Assembly: GCA_009801015.1 (NCBI GenBank)
Contig: VHZZ01003234.1
Location: forward strand, 90,908-113,807
Reading direction: 5' to 3'
Length of the DNA: 22,900 nucleotides
From: Silene noctiflora
Taxonomy: Eukaryota > Streptophyta > Magnoliopsida > Caryophyllales > Caryophyllaceae
In this document: piece by piece, positions 12,851-22,900 of the stretch
Numbering within the stretch: position 1 is the stretch's first letter
Layout of the letters: each line of letters opens with the position of its first letter
Made by a program: the position numbers and the translations under genes
Notes under the pieces: generated by a model
What the model was told of the DNA's origin: nothing
Seen by the model: only the letters and a program-made list of their open reading frames with translations
Database searches by the model: none

Positions 12851-15800
12851 ATGGCATTGAAATTACCAGCTGCAGAGGCAGCTCTAGTAGCCATTGGATC
12901 GATTGGTCGTGGATACGACATATCGACAGATCTTAGGCTTAAATTTTGTAAAGGCGAGTCAGTTGAATCTCATTTGATTGAAATTAATGAGGATAAGTGC
13001 CAAGAGATTGCTTTGCCTGGTGGAATTGTGGTTCCTAATGTCCCAAATTCGATAAAATGTGATAAGGGTGAAAGGACCAGGTTTAGGTCTGATGTTCTTT
13101 CTTTTCAGCAGGTACTGTTATAGAGTCTTATTGCCTGAATGTTTATTGTTTTAGTTTTTGTTGTCGGTTTTTAGCTCTTTATGCTTATTAGTTTATGAAC
13201 TCCTGTAACTTCTGTTGATTTTGTTTTATCATTGGTAAGCCTATTGCAACTTGTATGTTTTGTGGTTGATGAACTTGATGAACTGAAATTGAGGTTTTAT
13301 CGGCATAATGATTTCTCGGCGATGAATTAATAATTGCCCGCTGAAGTGATGAACTCTTAGTTTGATGATTATAGCTAAGATTCAAAACCATTAAAGTTGA
13401 TGAAATATAACTGTGTTAATGTGTGCTTGTACATTTGTGTACAGAAGGGAGTCTATTATATGAGCTCGCGTATAAGGACTTTTCATTGTGTTTGTGAGGC
13501 TTCATAAGGATGATAATGCAATAAACTGACAATGGCAAACTGGCAAAGTGTCATAGCGGGATTAGCTGGTCTTTATTTGCTTTACCGCTTATCATGTTTT
13601 CTCATTGCTGCTTCATGTTGACATTAATAACTCTTATACTATTTGCTTTCATTTACAGATGTCGGAACAATTCAACCAGAAGATCTCGTTAACTGGCAAA
13701 ATACCTTCAGGCCTCTTTAATACTATGTTTGAATTTTCGGGATGTTGGCAAAAGGATGCAGCCTACACAAAGACACTGGCCTTTGATGGGGTGTTCATAA
13801 CCTTATACTCTGTTGCTTTACAGAAAAGTCATTTAGTATTGCGTGACCATGTGAAACAAGCTGTCCCTTCAACATGGGAGCCAGCTGCATTGGCAAGGTT
13901 ACATATTATTCCTCATTTTCTGTTTCTTCTTATTTTTAGATTCCTGAATACGTTAAAAGATTAGGATTGATGCCAAACATAGGATGGCTGTTATGGGTAT
14001 GACTGAGAGAACATATAGCAATATGGGTGTTCAACTCTTATACTTAAATCTCATATTCTAAACATTCTGTATGGGCTCATTGGATTTACAATTACTAACT
14101 CTTGAACACGATACGGAAGTGCAGTTTTGTCTACAGCTGTTGAATTATTGATGTAATGTAATCAGTCGCACCTTACGTGGCCACTATTTGAAATACGGTT
14201 ATAAAGTCTATTTTTCGCCACTTAGAGATCTCAAGTTTGACTTTATTTCAATGTTTGCTGTATAGAGTGAGATTACTGGACTGCTGGTCACAGCTAAGCT
14301 TCTGTACCGATGTTGCTAAAACTTTGTTGAATTGATATGGTTTAGCTGAGAAGAACCGATGTCTTTTGGACATTTGAATCATGAAAGTTAATTTTCTTAT
14401 TTAGATCTGATTGACCATATGCAGAACTTCCAATTGTTGCTTTGTTTGGAGTGGTAATTTTTAATGACTTTCCGAATCACAGGTTCTGTTGTAGGTAGAC
14501 TCTTGATGAAATGTGCTTTGATAAGAAGCAACGGTTTACTAATATGTATTCCATATAAAAAGTAGTGTCGGGATTTTACAGACATTGTATCAGTTTCTTA
14601 GATTAGTTTTGTTGAGTTGTGAACTTCTATGACATTCTTGCTTTAAGGCATCTCCTTAGCGGGAACACTCTCTAGAATGGTGACAAACTGACAATTTGAG
14701 CAGGGAGCAGAAAATTGTTTTAAATACACTGAATCCAATAATTGTTTGGATTGAATATGCAACATTTTGATAATTTGGCGACTCTGCCGTGCTTATTTGA
14801 ATATAAATTAAATTTATCATGTTTACTTTCAGGTTCATAGAACAATTTGGAACACACATTATTGTGGGTGTGAAGATGGGAGGGAAAGATGTCATTTACG
14901 TAAAGCAGCAACATTCATCAACACTTGGTCATGCTGATGTTCAGAAAAAATTGAAGGATATGGCTGACAAGCGATTCATAGATGCAAATGTGGAGTGTGA
15001 CATGAACTCTGATAATGCTTGCCATAATGACAAGGTACCTTTTTTACCTGTTGATGCTCTTTAATGTAGCAGTTATTGGGTTCATTTGATTGATGCAAAT
15101 ATCCTGAGGTGTCATGACTCCTTGATCTCACATGGGGGGCACAAATATTTGCATGGCAAATAGACAATAGTAGACATTTTACATGTAGTATTGGTTTGTA
15201 AACTCCTGGAGTCCATGTGGTATATGGTGAAACCGAATAATTCACATGTTTTATCTGCTTGGTATCAGTTAGCATAAGTTCTTGTTGTAGTGGTGGTTGC
15301 CGGGTTCACTAACACAACTGTTGCATTTAAAATACAATATGCGGAACCAAGAATTGTTGCTCTACGTTTTTGCTGCTCACTAGTTCATTATCAAAGCGCT
15401 CTACATGCTCAAAAACTAACTAGAAGCTCTCACAATGAAAATTTGGGCTGCCCCAAAGATTAATTTTGCTATTTACATGTGTACCCCAAGGATACTGATG
15501 TGCCTTCTCATATTATACTTGGGGATTTCTGTGAATGAAATGATCCATCTATTGATTCGATCAGTTATTGTTGTCTGCTCGCTGCTTTAGCCATATTTAT
15601 TCTCATTTGAATTGGACCTTAAGTTTTACATTTGGAAGTTGAAGGTCCCATAAAATGGCCAAAAGTGTTTGGTTGTTGATAGCAAGTGGAAATATCCATT
15701 ACCCTTGAGAATTGCAACCCAACATATGAGCACCTAGGTTTACGCTTTCTTCAATTTAGGTGGATATTTACTCTAAATTCGGGATCAGCTTCCTGACATT

Positions 15801-18800
15801 CTAACTTCCTAGGAACTCATTGTCAACCAAACAATCGAAAAGTAGAATTTTTTAAAAATCAAATGCTTGTGTGTTTTTAGGGTGCAATTTTTTTTAGTGT
15901 TGCAAATCTAGTGTTGATACCAACATGCAGAAATGAAAGCAGAATGAGGTTGCATCTTGATTTTTTTTAAATTAATCAAATTTATGTTGGAAGTAGAATT
16001 CTAAATGGGCTGATATTTTAATGAGCCTTTTTGACCCAACAATTAATTTAAGTGATGTTTGTTTATCTAACGTTTGGTTTTGTTTTTATTGTATTTTACT
16101 CTCTCTTATACAATCCGTTCAGTCTACTTATACCCTTATTATTAGCGGTAGATGGAATTTAAGAACAGTATTAAACAATTATAAAGGTCTTTCATCTCCT
16201 CCAAGAACATCAGGGATGGTGATTAGGTCTTTCATCCCCAATTCAGTCTACCACCCACATTCCAACCAAAAACTAATCACCAAGCATTATTGTTCCCTTA
16301 AAGTCCTAATTACCATCCTTCATGTCGCCGTCTCTAGAGTCTTTCATCTCCTCCATGATAAAATAAATAGTTTGTTGGTTCAAAATTAACCAGCAATGGT
16401 GGTGACAGTAGTGCACTTGTTTTTGGAACATAATAGTTGGTGGCATTTACTTATAAAGTTCAGATAAAGACTACTAGTTTATCTAAGTATTTACCCAACG
16501 AGGAATGGACAGATTGATTGGATTGTACAATAAGGAATATGGGTAAATTGTATTAGACTAGAGGGTCTATAGAATAATGGAGGAAGTTAGTTATTCTTTG
16601 TTTTTGGTAATTGCTGGTGATTTATAGCATGTTGAAGCTGTATGTGCTTTATTTTGCATAATATTTCGTAGTGTGTATTTTTTTTTTTTCCACATCGCCC
16701 CTCTCCCTATCTATACTCACTCCCATGACCAACAAAGCCTCAGTCCCGAAAGACTTTCGAGTTGACTAATGAGAACCGTTACAAGCTAGAATAAAAAAAA
16801 AAAACCTATTAAAGGGAAAAAATAATGGAAAAGTTGAGACGGTAAACAAAAAGTTAAGGGAAAGCAGAGGGAGAGTTAACCTACAAAGCTAATTGAAGCA
16901 CAGTCATGAACATGATTTTGGCCCTCCACTGCACCATATGCAATGTTATTCTCAAAGATGTCTCGGATTTTCTTAGCTCTCCTCATCTTCACTTTATCCT
17001 TCTATTCTCCGAACTAGTGCATCACAGTTATCTTTATATTTTCAAACCAATGCAAGCAGGGCTTTATTGTCATATCTTCAAGAAGCACGACTGTCTTTAC
17101 TCTTTACGGTTGTATTCCCACACATATAACGTATCATAGCATCTCCGCCACATTCATCATTTAAGCATCACAGTTTCGGTGGGATTTGAAGATCAGATGT
17201 AATAGGAAGTGTCACCGTTAAACTGTAGTTTATCTATGTAATTTGCCGATTACTCTGTTATGAATAAATCATGGAGGCCTGGAGCTCAGCACCTGACACT
17301 GCTTGACTGACCAGTTTGTTTGCTCTATGTAGTTTCAAGGCCGCGAACAGCGACTGAGATTTGCCGACATGAGTCCTTCTTGTTCATATTCACATAAAGA
17401 GGTACCTCATGCATTTTCCTTGTTAATTTGGCAGGTTTTTGCTTTATAATTATTCACACACATTTTTGTAATTTTTGTGATTTTAAAATTTAAGGAAGTC
17501 ACTACCATTTGCAAAAGGAGAGGTGGAAGTGAAAATAAGAAACTTCCCCATCACCAGTGGTTACAAACTGTACTGTCTGAGCCAGACGTTATTTCAATGT
17601 CGTTTATCCCAATTACATCTCTGTTGAATGGTGTCCCTGGGAGTGGGTTCTTAAGCCATGCTATAAATCTATACCTTCGCTGTAAGTTTGTGTAACTGTA
17701 ACTTTATATTCTTAGTCACGGTGGTTGTTTATTGTCGTAACCTTTTGAGTTTTATATCACACACCCACCCTCATCTTCTGGAATTAGCATTTTTATGTTT
17801 GGAAGTGCCTGCCTATTATAACGTGGTTTTTGTTTTCGGCTTATGTTGGCAGACAAGCCGCCTATAGAAGAACTACATCAGTTTTTAGAATTTCAGCTGC
17901 CTAGACAGTGGGCACCTGTGTTCAGTGAACTTCCACTGGGTCCTCAACGCAAGGAACAGAATTATGCTTCACTTCAGTTTAGCTTCATGGGTCCAAGGCT
18001 CTATGTCAATACTAGTGCGGTAATTAATCTGTGGTGGCTATCATTCCTTCTTTATATGAGATTTCTTCTAAGAGCAATCCCTATGTTAAAAATTTGTACC
18101 ATATTTTCATCTGCATTTTTATACCTAAAACGAGAGTTACACAAACATTAAATACGATGAACAGCAACTTTGCCTTATCGTCTCAATGGCTCCCATCTAT
18201 GGTACGGCAGGGAGGACCACCCCTTTGCTAAAAACATATAGATGTTTTTGGTTGATCCCTTGTGAAAATTGTTTCGTAAATTCATTGAACACTCTATGTC
18301 ACTATACAAGAGGCATCGAGAGTTAAGTGAACCATTTCGCTCTATTCTTTCATATTGCAAAGCTGAAGTCTCCAGTGGAAATTTTCTTAAATAGGATATT
18401 CAAACTAATTTTCTATTTATATGGGGTTTTCAACTATTTTCTCATTGAACTTCCAGCTAATTTCCGTTGTTTGTCAATGAGGGGTACAGGTTGATGTTGG
18501 TAGAAGGCCAGTGACTGGTCTACGGCTTTATCTCGAAGGCAGAAGAAGCAATCGTCTAGCTATCCACCTGCAACACCTGTCATCTCTTCCGAAAGTCTTT
18601 CAACTGAAAGATGACCCAACTGGAAACTATGAGCAGGAATCTTATGATCGCAGGTTCTATGAGAAAGTCGGTTGGAAGAACTTCTCTCATGTATGCACTG
18701 CTCCAGTTGAACCCGATGATGACCTTGCAATTGTAACTGGGGCCCAACTGCAAGTTGCGGATTATGGGTTCAAGAAATTACTCTTTCTTAGACTTGGTTA

Positions 18801-19176
18801 TTCCACCGTGGTAGGGGCCACTCTGATAAAGAATCCTGAATGGGATGGATCACCAGGATTGGGTCGCAAATCGGGGCTTATATCAACACTAATCAGCCAA
18901 CATTTCACTGCTGCCGCAAGGCCACCACCACAACCAGCTGACGTGAATATCAACTCTGCCGTCTATCCTGGGGGCCCACCCGTTCCAGTCCAAGCACCCA
19001 AGCTTTTGAAGTTTGTTGACACTACAGAGATGACAAGGGGCCCACAAGATACACCAGGTTACTGGGTTGTTTCCGGAGCAAAGCTTCAGGTTGAGAAGGG
19101 TAAAATATCTTTACGGGTGAGATATTCTTTACTTACACCCATACTACCAGATGACGATGAAGATGAGCTGGAGTAG
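12851..19176 (+). CDS. MACPF-domain protein (At4g24290-like, CAD1/NSL1 family), 7 exons
   Basis: Plant membrane-attack-complex/perforin-fold protein. Relatives CAD1 and NSL1 restrain salicylic-acid-linked cell death. A pore function in plants is not established. Exons: 12851-13111, 13659-13897, 14833-15034, 17333-17401, 17495-17681, 17853-18019, 18490-19176. All are GT-AG with consistent phases, giving 603 aa, close to the Arabidopsis relative. The N-terminus has GSIGRGYD (17-24). The MACPF signature FGTHIIVGVKMGG is at residues 172-184, with Phe in place of the usual Tyr/Trp. It is followed by the well-conserved ISMSFIPITSLLNGVPGSGF region (exon 5), PPIEELHQFLEFQLPRQW, RLYLEGRRSNRLAIHLQHL, and a C-terminal PGYWVVSGAKLQVEKGKISL. 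No signal peptide is evident. Exon 4 is only 69 bases, and intron 3 is 2298 bases and holds a putative MITE. Confidence 0.93.
15035..17332 (+). other. Large third intron of the MACPF gene
   Basis: At 2298 bases it is several times longer than most other introns of the gene (93-935 bases). It includes a putative hAT-type MITE (15665-15834) and a stretch around 16060-16570 with weak inverted similarity (ATACAATCC near 16110 and GGATTGTACAAT near 16519). No frame inside shows a protein family. Length gain by insertions is the simplest reading. Confidence 0.6.
15665..15834. mobile_element. Putative hAT-type MITE in MACPF intron 3
   Basis: TGTTTGGTTG (15666-15675) and CAACCAAACA (15824-15833) form perfect 10-base inverted ends about 170 bases apart. 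GTTTGGTT-type termini are common in plant non-autonomous DNA elements. Internal partial pairing (AAATATCCA and TGGATATTT) supports this. A clear 8-base target duplication was not found, so the class is uncertain. Confidence 0.4.
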
Positions 19177-20043
19177 AAGTTAATGCAAGTCGGTCTCATC
19201 AAATATTGGTTGCATGCTGGTATGGTACCTGATGGTAAATAGAGGCCATATGAGACAGAGAGTTGAAGGTGGAGGTGAGTAACGTCGATACCAGACAGTA
19301 TTTGTGTCCATTGTTTTAACTTTTGATTTCCTCCCTTTCTCCGACGAAGAGACAAGGGAGAGTAGAAAATCGAATTTGCATATGTAAGTTGGAACTCTAA
19401 TACAAGAAAAGTGGAGAAACATGCATTTTCATGTGTACGAAAAATTCTGGCTTTCGCTGGAGTTATTGCTGGCTTCTTAAAAATAGGTAGATTGAATTTG
19501 TGATGTTACAAGGCCTCAGGCCAGTAAGTATTCTTTAATATGAGAATAGGATATGGCAGTTGCGCAACTATTTCTATTCTCCAAGGCTCTAAGCTACTGT
19601 TCTACAATTGCATATAGAAAACCGAATCTGCATATATAAGTCGTGACCCGACAATATTGTATCCGACACAGTTTCTTGAATAAGTCTGGAACCATGATGC
19701 AGACCAGAACTGCTGAACATCCAAACAAGTAACATCGATCCGCCCATCAATTTACGGCCGAATAGATCACCAAATTGCCTAAATGAAACCAAGAAAATAA
19801 TGAAAAAACTCGCTCTCGCTCAACTCGTTTATTTACGTATTATTCTTTTGGGAGAAGTATCTTAATCAAACGTGAACAACTATATACTTGACTATTTTAT
19901 TCTAGTACTGAAACAAGTAAATAGCTTGACGCACATGTTAAAATCTAAATTATTGACACATATTCCACCAGCCAGCACGTTATAGATGGTGACAAACACG
20001 CAAAACTTCCTAAAGTCACCTACCAATTTCAAGGTCACTAATT
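19177..20043. other. 3' region of the MACPF gene and spacer
   Basis: No coding region is supported. The first few hundred bases are probably the 3' untranslated region. They contain a diverged direct repeat (19363-19392 and 19615-19644). The remainder up to the family B element is ordinary AT-rich spacer. Confidence 0.5.
19363..19644. repeat. Diverged direct repeat downstream of the MACPF gene
   Basis: The 30-base segment at 19363-19392 (TAGAAAATCGAATTTGCATA...) and that at 19615-19644 (TAGAAAACCGAATCTGCATA...) agree at 25 of 30 positions. The nearby phrases GTAACGTCGAT (about 19278) and GTAACATCGAT (about 19729) suggest the duplicated region may be longer. Confidence 0.55.
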
Positions 20044-20216
20044 CTTGTTTAAGACGCTAATATCCGTTTTAAACCTAAAACGGATAAGTATGACAGATGA
20101 GACGAAAGCAGGATGTCAAAAAAAAGTAACAAAATGTTTGTCTTACCTATACAAATTACAATTGGGAATATATTAGTCGATTTTCATCTTAAAACGGATA
20201 CTACCGTCTTAAAAGA
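20044..20216. mobile_element. MITE-like element, family B, upstream of the DMP gene
   Basis: The left end TTTAAGACGCTAATATCCGT (from 20048) pairs with the reverse complement of the right end, TTTAAGACGGTAGTATCCGT, with three differences in 20 bases, extending to about 28 bases. An extra hairpin, CCGTTTTA-AACC-TAAAACGG, lies at 20064-20083. The element is related to that at 9404-9522. It ends about 100 bases before the putative TATA box of the DMP gene and has no coding capacity. Confidence 0.7.
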
Positions 20217-20318
20217 GACTTACAGTTCCATGCTAATCTTCCCTCACACCCTCCTAGAAGCAACATATTGAAAAGAATAGTACAAATAACCCAGCCACCT
20301 CCCAAATTAGACCAATTT

Positions 20319-20325
20319 TATATAG
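20319..20325 (+). promoter_or_regulatory. Probable TATA box of the DMP gene
   Basis: TATATAG lies 136-142 bases before the DMP ATG, implying a leader of about 110 bases. CCAAT motifs are at 20312 and 20345. A second possible site, TTATATCC, is at about 20388. Assignment rests on sequence and distance only. Confidence 0.4.
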
Positions 20326-20460
20326 TTCCAACTATTATACAACACCAATCAAATATTACCAATCCCTTTCAATTATCTTGTGGTGCCTTATATCCAATTC
20401 CATATCATCTCCTCAACTTAATATAATTCCAAATAAAGTCTTGCATTTTCTTAACCAACA

Positions 20461-21183
20461 ATGTCTCAACTAAAACAAAGAGTCCCAAAAATCGGCTCAG
20501 GCTCAGATTCAGACTCTGATAATGATCACCCGTCCACAACCAGCACCACCTCAACCATCAATCCTAATAATCTAACACCACCACCACCACCACCGCTACC
20601 TCCTACACAACAATCAAAGGGACAACGAGTCATATCACAAACCTTAGCCAGCACGGCTTATTTAGCAAACCTACTTCCTACCGGGACCCTATTAGCCTTC
20701 CAAATCCTAACACCGGTCTTCACCAATAACGGTCAATGTGACACAGTCACACGATCCTTGACCGCAATTCTCCTAGCCATGCTAGCCATCTCATGCTTCC
20801 TGGCCTCATTCACAGACAGCTTACAGGGACCAGACGGACAAGTCTACTATGGACTCGCGACCACCAAAGGCATGTGGCTATTCGACTACCCAAATTCAAA
20901 TTCGAACCCTGGTCAAGAGAACCTGAACCTCACCAAATACAAATTAAGGTTCATCGATTGGGTCCATGCCGTGTTATCCATGTTTGTGTTTGGAGTCGTC
21001 GCGTTACGTGACAAAAATGTTATAACATGTTTTGCACCAACACCAAGCCATGAAATTCAAGAAGTCCTAGATATTGTTCCGGTTGGGGTCGGACTTATTT
21101 GTAGCTTGTTATTCGTTGTTTTTCCTACCAGAAGACATGGTATTGGCTACCCAATTACGCCTGGCCGAGACGATGACAAATAA
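20461..21183 (+). CDS. DMP3: DMP (DUF679) family membrane protein, DMP3-like, single exon
   Basis: Plant-specific four-pass membrane protein. The family is found at the ER, tonoplast and plasma membrane. Some members act in senescence-related membrane remodelling, and DMP8/9 act in gamete fusion. The 240-aa product has a Ser/Asp-rich start (GSGSDSDSD, 12-20), a proline run (PPPPPPLPP, 40-48), then the DMP domain at about 55-230. Membrane segments are at about 68-87 (after YLANLLPTG), 100-118, 167-183 (WVHAVLSMFVFGVVALRD) and 205-222 (ending FPTRRHGIGYP). The motifs LLPTGTLL, CFLASFTDS, DGQVYYGLAT and the FPTRR end are family hallmarks. Lack of introns is normal. The DMP3 symbol rests mainly on its place beside the MACPF gene and Hsp70, as in Arabidopsis. 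By sequence alone it is simply a DMP1-7-type member. Confidence 0.92.
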   Translation: MSQLKQRVPKIGSGSDSDSDNDHPSTTSTTSTINPNNLTPPPPPPLPPTQQSKGQRVISQTLASTAYLANLLPTGTLLAFQILTPVFTNNGQCDTVTRSLTAILLAMLAISCFLASFTDSLQGPDGQVYYGLATTKGMWLFDYPNSNSNPGQENLNLTKYKLRFIDWVHAVLSMFVFGVVALRDKNVITCFAPTPSHEIQEVLDIVPVGVGLICSLLFVVFPTRRHGIGYPITPGRDDDK

Positions 21184-21216
21184 TGATGCTAATTCTTGGT
21201 TTATAGTCGATTAAAA

Positions 21217-21330
21217 AGGTCTTAGCCTAGTGGTTAAGAAAAATTTATAATGGATATAATGGATAATAAGTCCAGGTTCGGATCCCTTCACCCCGATATT
21301 GTACTGCCCTTATGGCTCATTTGACAACTT
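21217..21330 (+). mobile_element. tRNA-derived SINE-like element after the DMP gene
   Basis: The A box TAGCCTAGTGG (21223-21233) and B box GGTTCGGATCC (21275-21285) lie 41 bases apart, in the order and spacing of an internal RNA polymerase III promoter. Between them the sequence is AT-rich and unable to form a tRNA cloverleaf, so it is a SINE or decayed tRNA-like sequence. It starts about 35 bases after the DMP stop codon, probably within the 3' untranslated region. The right limit is not clear. Confidence 0.55.
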
Positions 21331-21686
21331 TTCGATTGTTTGACTTTTTAGATCTAACTATTTTGCGTGCACTTCCAAGGAATTTATTTGCGTTACGGTT
21401 TATTATTGCTTAATTCATTCACGTTACTTTCAAAATTGTTATATAAAGCATTAAGCATCTTTTGTGTAATATAATAATAGTCCCTTTCTCCTGTCATTTA
21501 TTTATGTTTTTTTTATTTTCGAGTGTCTCGGTTTATTATTTCTTTTTATTATTATTTTGGAAACGGTTTTGATCAATTTGATCCTCTATACTTAATTTGC
21601 TAGGAGTAAATGTTGCAATCAATATTATTGGGAGAAGTATATTAATTAAGGGTTTTTCCAGCCTCTGCCCTTTGCCCAAAAGGCAC

Positions 21687-21757
21687 GGGGTTGTTCTTTT
21701 AAATGCGATTAGGGGTTGTTCTTTTAAATACGATTAGGGGTTGTTCTTTTAAATACG
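21687..21757. repeat. 25-base tandem repeat, 2.8 copies
   Basis: The unit GGGGTTGTTCTTTTAAATGC plus GATTA occurs at 21687-21711 and 21712-21736 and partially at 21737-21757, with one G/A change between copies 1 and 2. No role is visible. Confidence 0.9.
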
Positions 21758-22900
21758 TGAATATTTTAAAAATTAATTAAGTATGTAACGTGAAATAAAT
21801 ATATTGCTTGATATTTTTTGTAAAATACAATTTACATAGTTGTTTATTTTTCCTTATATATTTAAAATAATTATCAAAATCTTTTACCAAAAAAATATTC
21901 GAACAACTGAAACAATGAAGATCTATTGATATGAAGTTGAGTATTTTCATATTTAGTGGAGTATTTGATTATTCTTCTTATTTGTTAAAATATTTTGATA
22001 ATGTTTAATGTTTTCCTGTGTTTGATTGAATCATCAGTTCGGTAAGTACGTGTAGTTTATGTGAATTTATGAGTTTTGTTGAGTTTCATAGATAATAGAC
22101 CAAAAAAATAGATAATAGATAATTTTAATACATTTTAGTAATCTTAGTTTAATCTCTGCATATTATTTTTTATTATTAAAAACATATATTTTGATTCGTT
22201 TGAAGGTTTATTTAACTTTAATAATGATTTTTAGACGAAGATAAAATTACTATATGATTATAATTAACAAAAATATTACCATTTTATTGCATATAGATAC
22301 ATCTATTCAATTTTTATACCGTTTAAATGCCGGTTAGGTAAAATAAGCGAAATTTAATTCATGATTTCAAAAAATTGGTAATTGCATCTAGATACANTTT
22401 TATTAGTAGTAAATAATGATAATGATTTTTAATCTTTTCATTAAAATCATAGAAAATTATTTTTCTATTAAAAAGGTTAATATCAGTAAAAAAATTTAGT
22501 TCAAACAAAAACTAAAATCATTAGAAGTTAGGTTAAAAGCCAGGAGGTTGATTATTTGAAGGTTTTATTAAGTTCTTGTAATTGTAATTTATTATGAGTA
22601 TTTTTTAATATATAGTGTTAATGAAATAAAAGTTGGAGAGTAATTAATAAAAGTTGGAGAGTGAGTAATTGGTTGGAGAGAAGGGAGAGGGTAATTAATT
22701 CATTGCATAGAACATGGGTGGACCCATTGAAATTAAATATTTTTCACTCCCTAAAATTTAGGGGCCAATTAGAGGGAAAGAAATGTTTTAGTATTTATAT
22801 AATGTAGATGTTGCTCGAATGAGATTTGGTTTAAATGGATAATTAACTTGCGTGGAATTGAATAAGGCATGGATATTTTTCGTAACAATTGTTAAAACTC
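21758..22900. other. AT-rich right end with no gene seen
   Basis: Very AT-rich with no supported coding region on either strand. A short duplication, ATAAAAGTTGGAGAG, occurs at 22626-22640 and 22647-22661. AATGTAGATGTTGCTC at 22801-22816 resembles, in reverse, the GAGCATCTACATT end of the element at 917, hinting at another member whose partner end I could not find. An ambiguous base is at 22397. Confidence 0.5.

Noticed and set aside
16021-16389. Open frame of 122 codons in MACPF intron 3
   Set aside because: No start context, no domain, and repeat-like sequence. Probably chance.
21217-21300. tRNA gene
   Set aside because: A and B boxes are present, but the arms cannot pair into a cloverleaf and no anticodon stem is visible.
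21481-21560. Stowaway end at AGTCCCTTTCTCCTGTCATT
   Set aside because: The sequence resembles one Stowaway end, but no matching inverted end was found nearby.

Overview
This window is plant nuclear DNA. It carries multi-exon genes with GT-AG introns and long T-rich intron ends, a plastid-targeted chaperone, plant-only protein families (DMP, plant MACPF, plant PB1), and AT-rich spacers full of short inverted-repeat elements. It is most likely a core eudicot. The repeats would suit a Caryophyllales genome, but that is only an impression. There are N bases at 154, 174, 10958 and 22397.

Layout. Positions 1-1850 hold no gene I can support, only repeats: a diverged direct repeat, a pair of 23-base palindromes, and two MITE-like elements. 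A plastid stromal Hsp70 gene (8 exons, + strand, 2021-6645, 705 aa) follows, with a perfect three-unit heat-shock element about 110 bases before its start codon. Facing it from the other strand is a two-exon PB1-domain gene (8099-9960, 319 aa). A spacer of about 2.9 kb, with a tRNA-derived SINE-like element and a MITE, separates it from a seven-exon MACPF-domain gene (+ strand, 12851-19176, 603 aa) that has a 2.3 kb third intron. A single-exon DMP (DUF679) membrane protein gene follows (+ strand, 20461-21183, 240 aa). The right end is very AT-rich and holds a second SINE-like element and a 25-base tandem repeat.

The four genes do not form an operon or a single pathway. The Hsp70 works in plastid protein import and folding. 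The MACPF protein belongs to a family linked to cell-death and immune control. The DMP is a four-pass membrane protein of the remodelling and fertilisation family. The PB1 protein is an adaptor of unknown role. Their order is nevertheless informative. From memory, Arabidopsis has cpHsc70-1, a MACPF gene and DMP3 close together (At4g24280, At4g24290, At4g24310), and cpHsc70-2 next to a PB1 gene (At5g49910, At5g49920). The window looks like the unsplit ancestral block from which those two duplicated segments each kept a subset.

I found no clear candidate for an entirely new biological system. The best leads are the conserved block, the heat-shock element, and at least two families of short inverted-repeat elements lying in introns and next to promoters.
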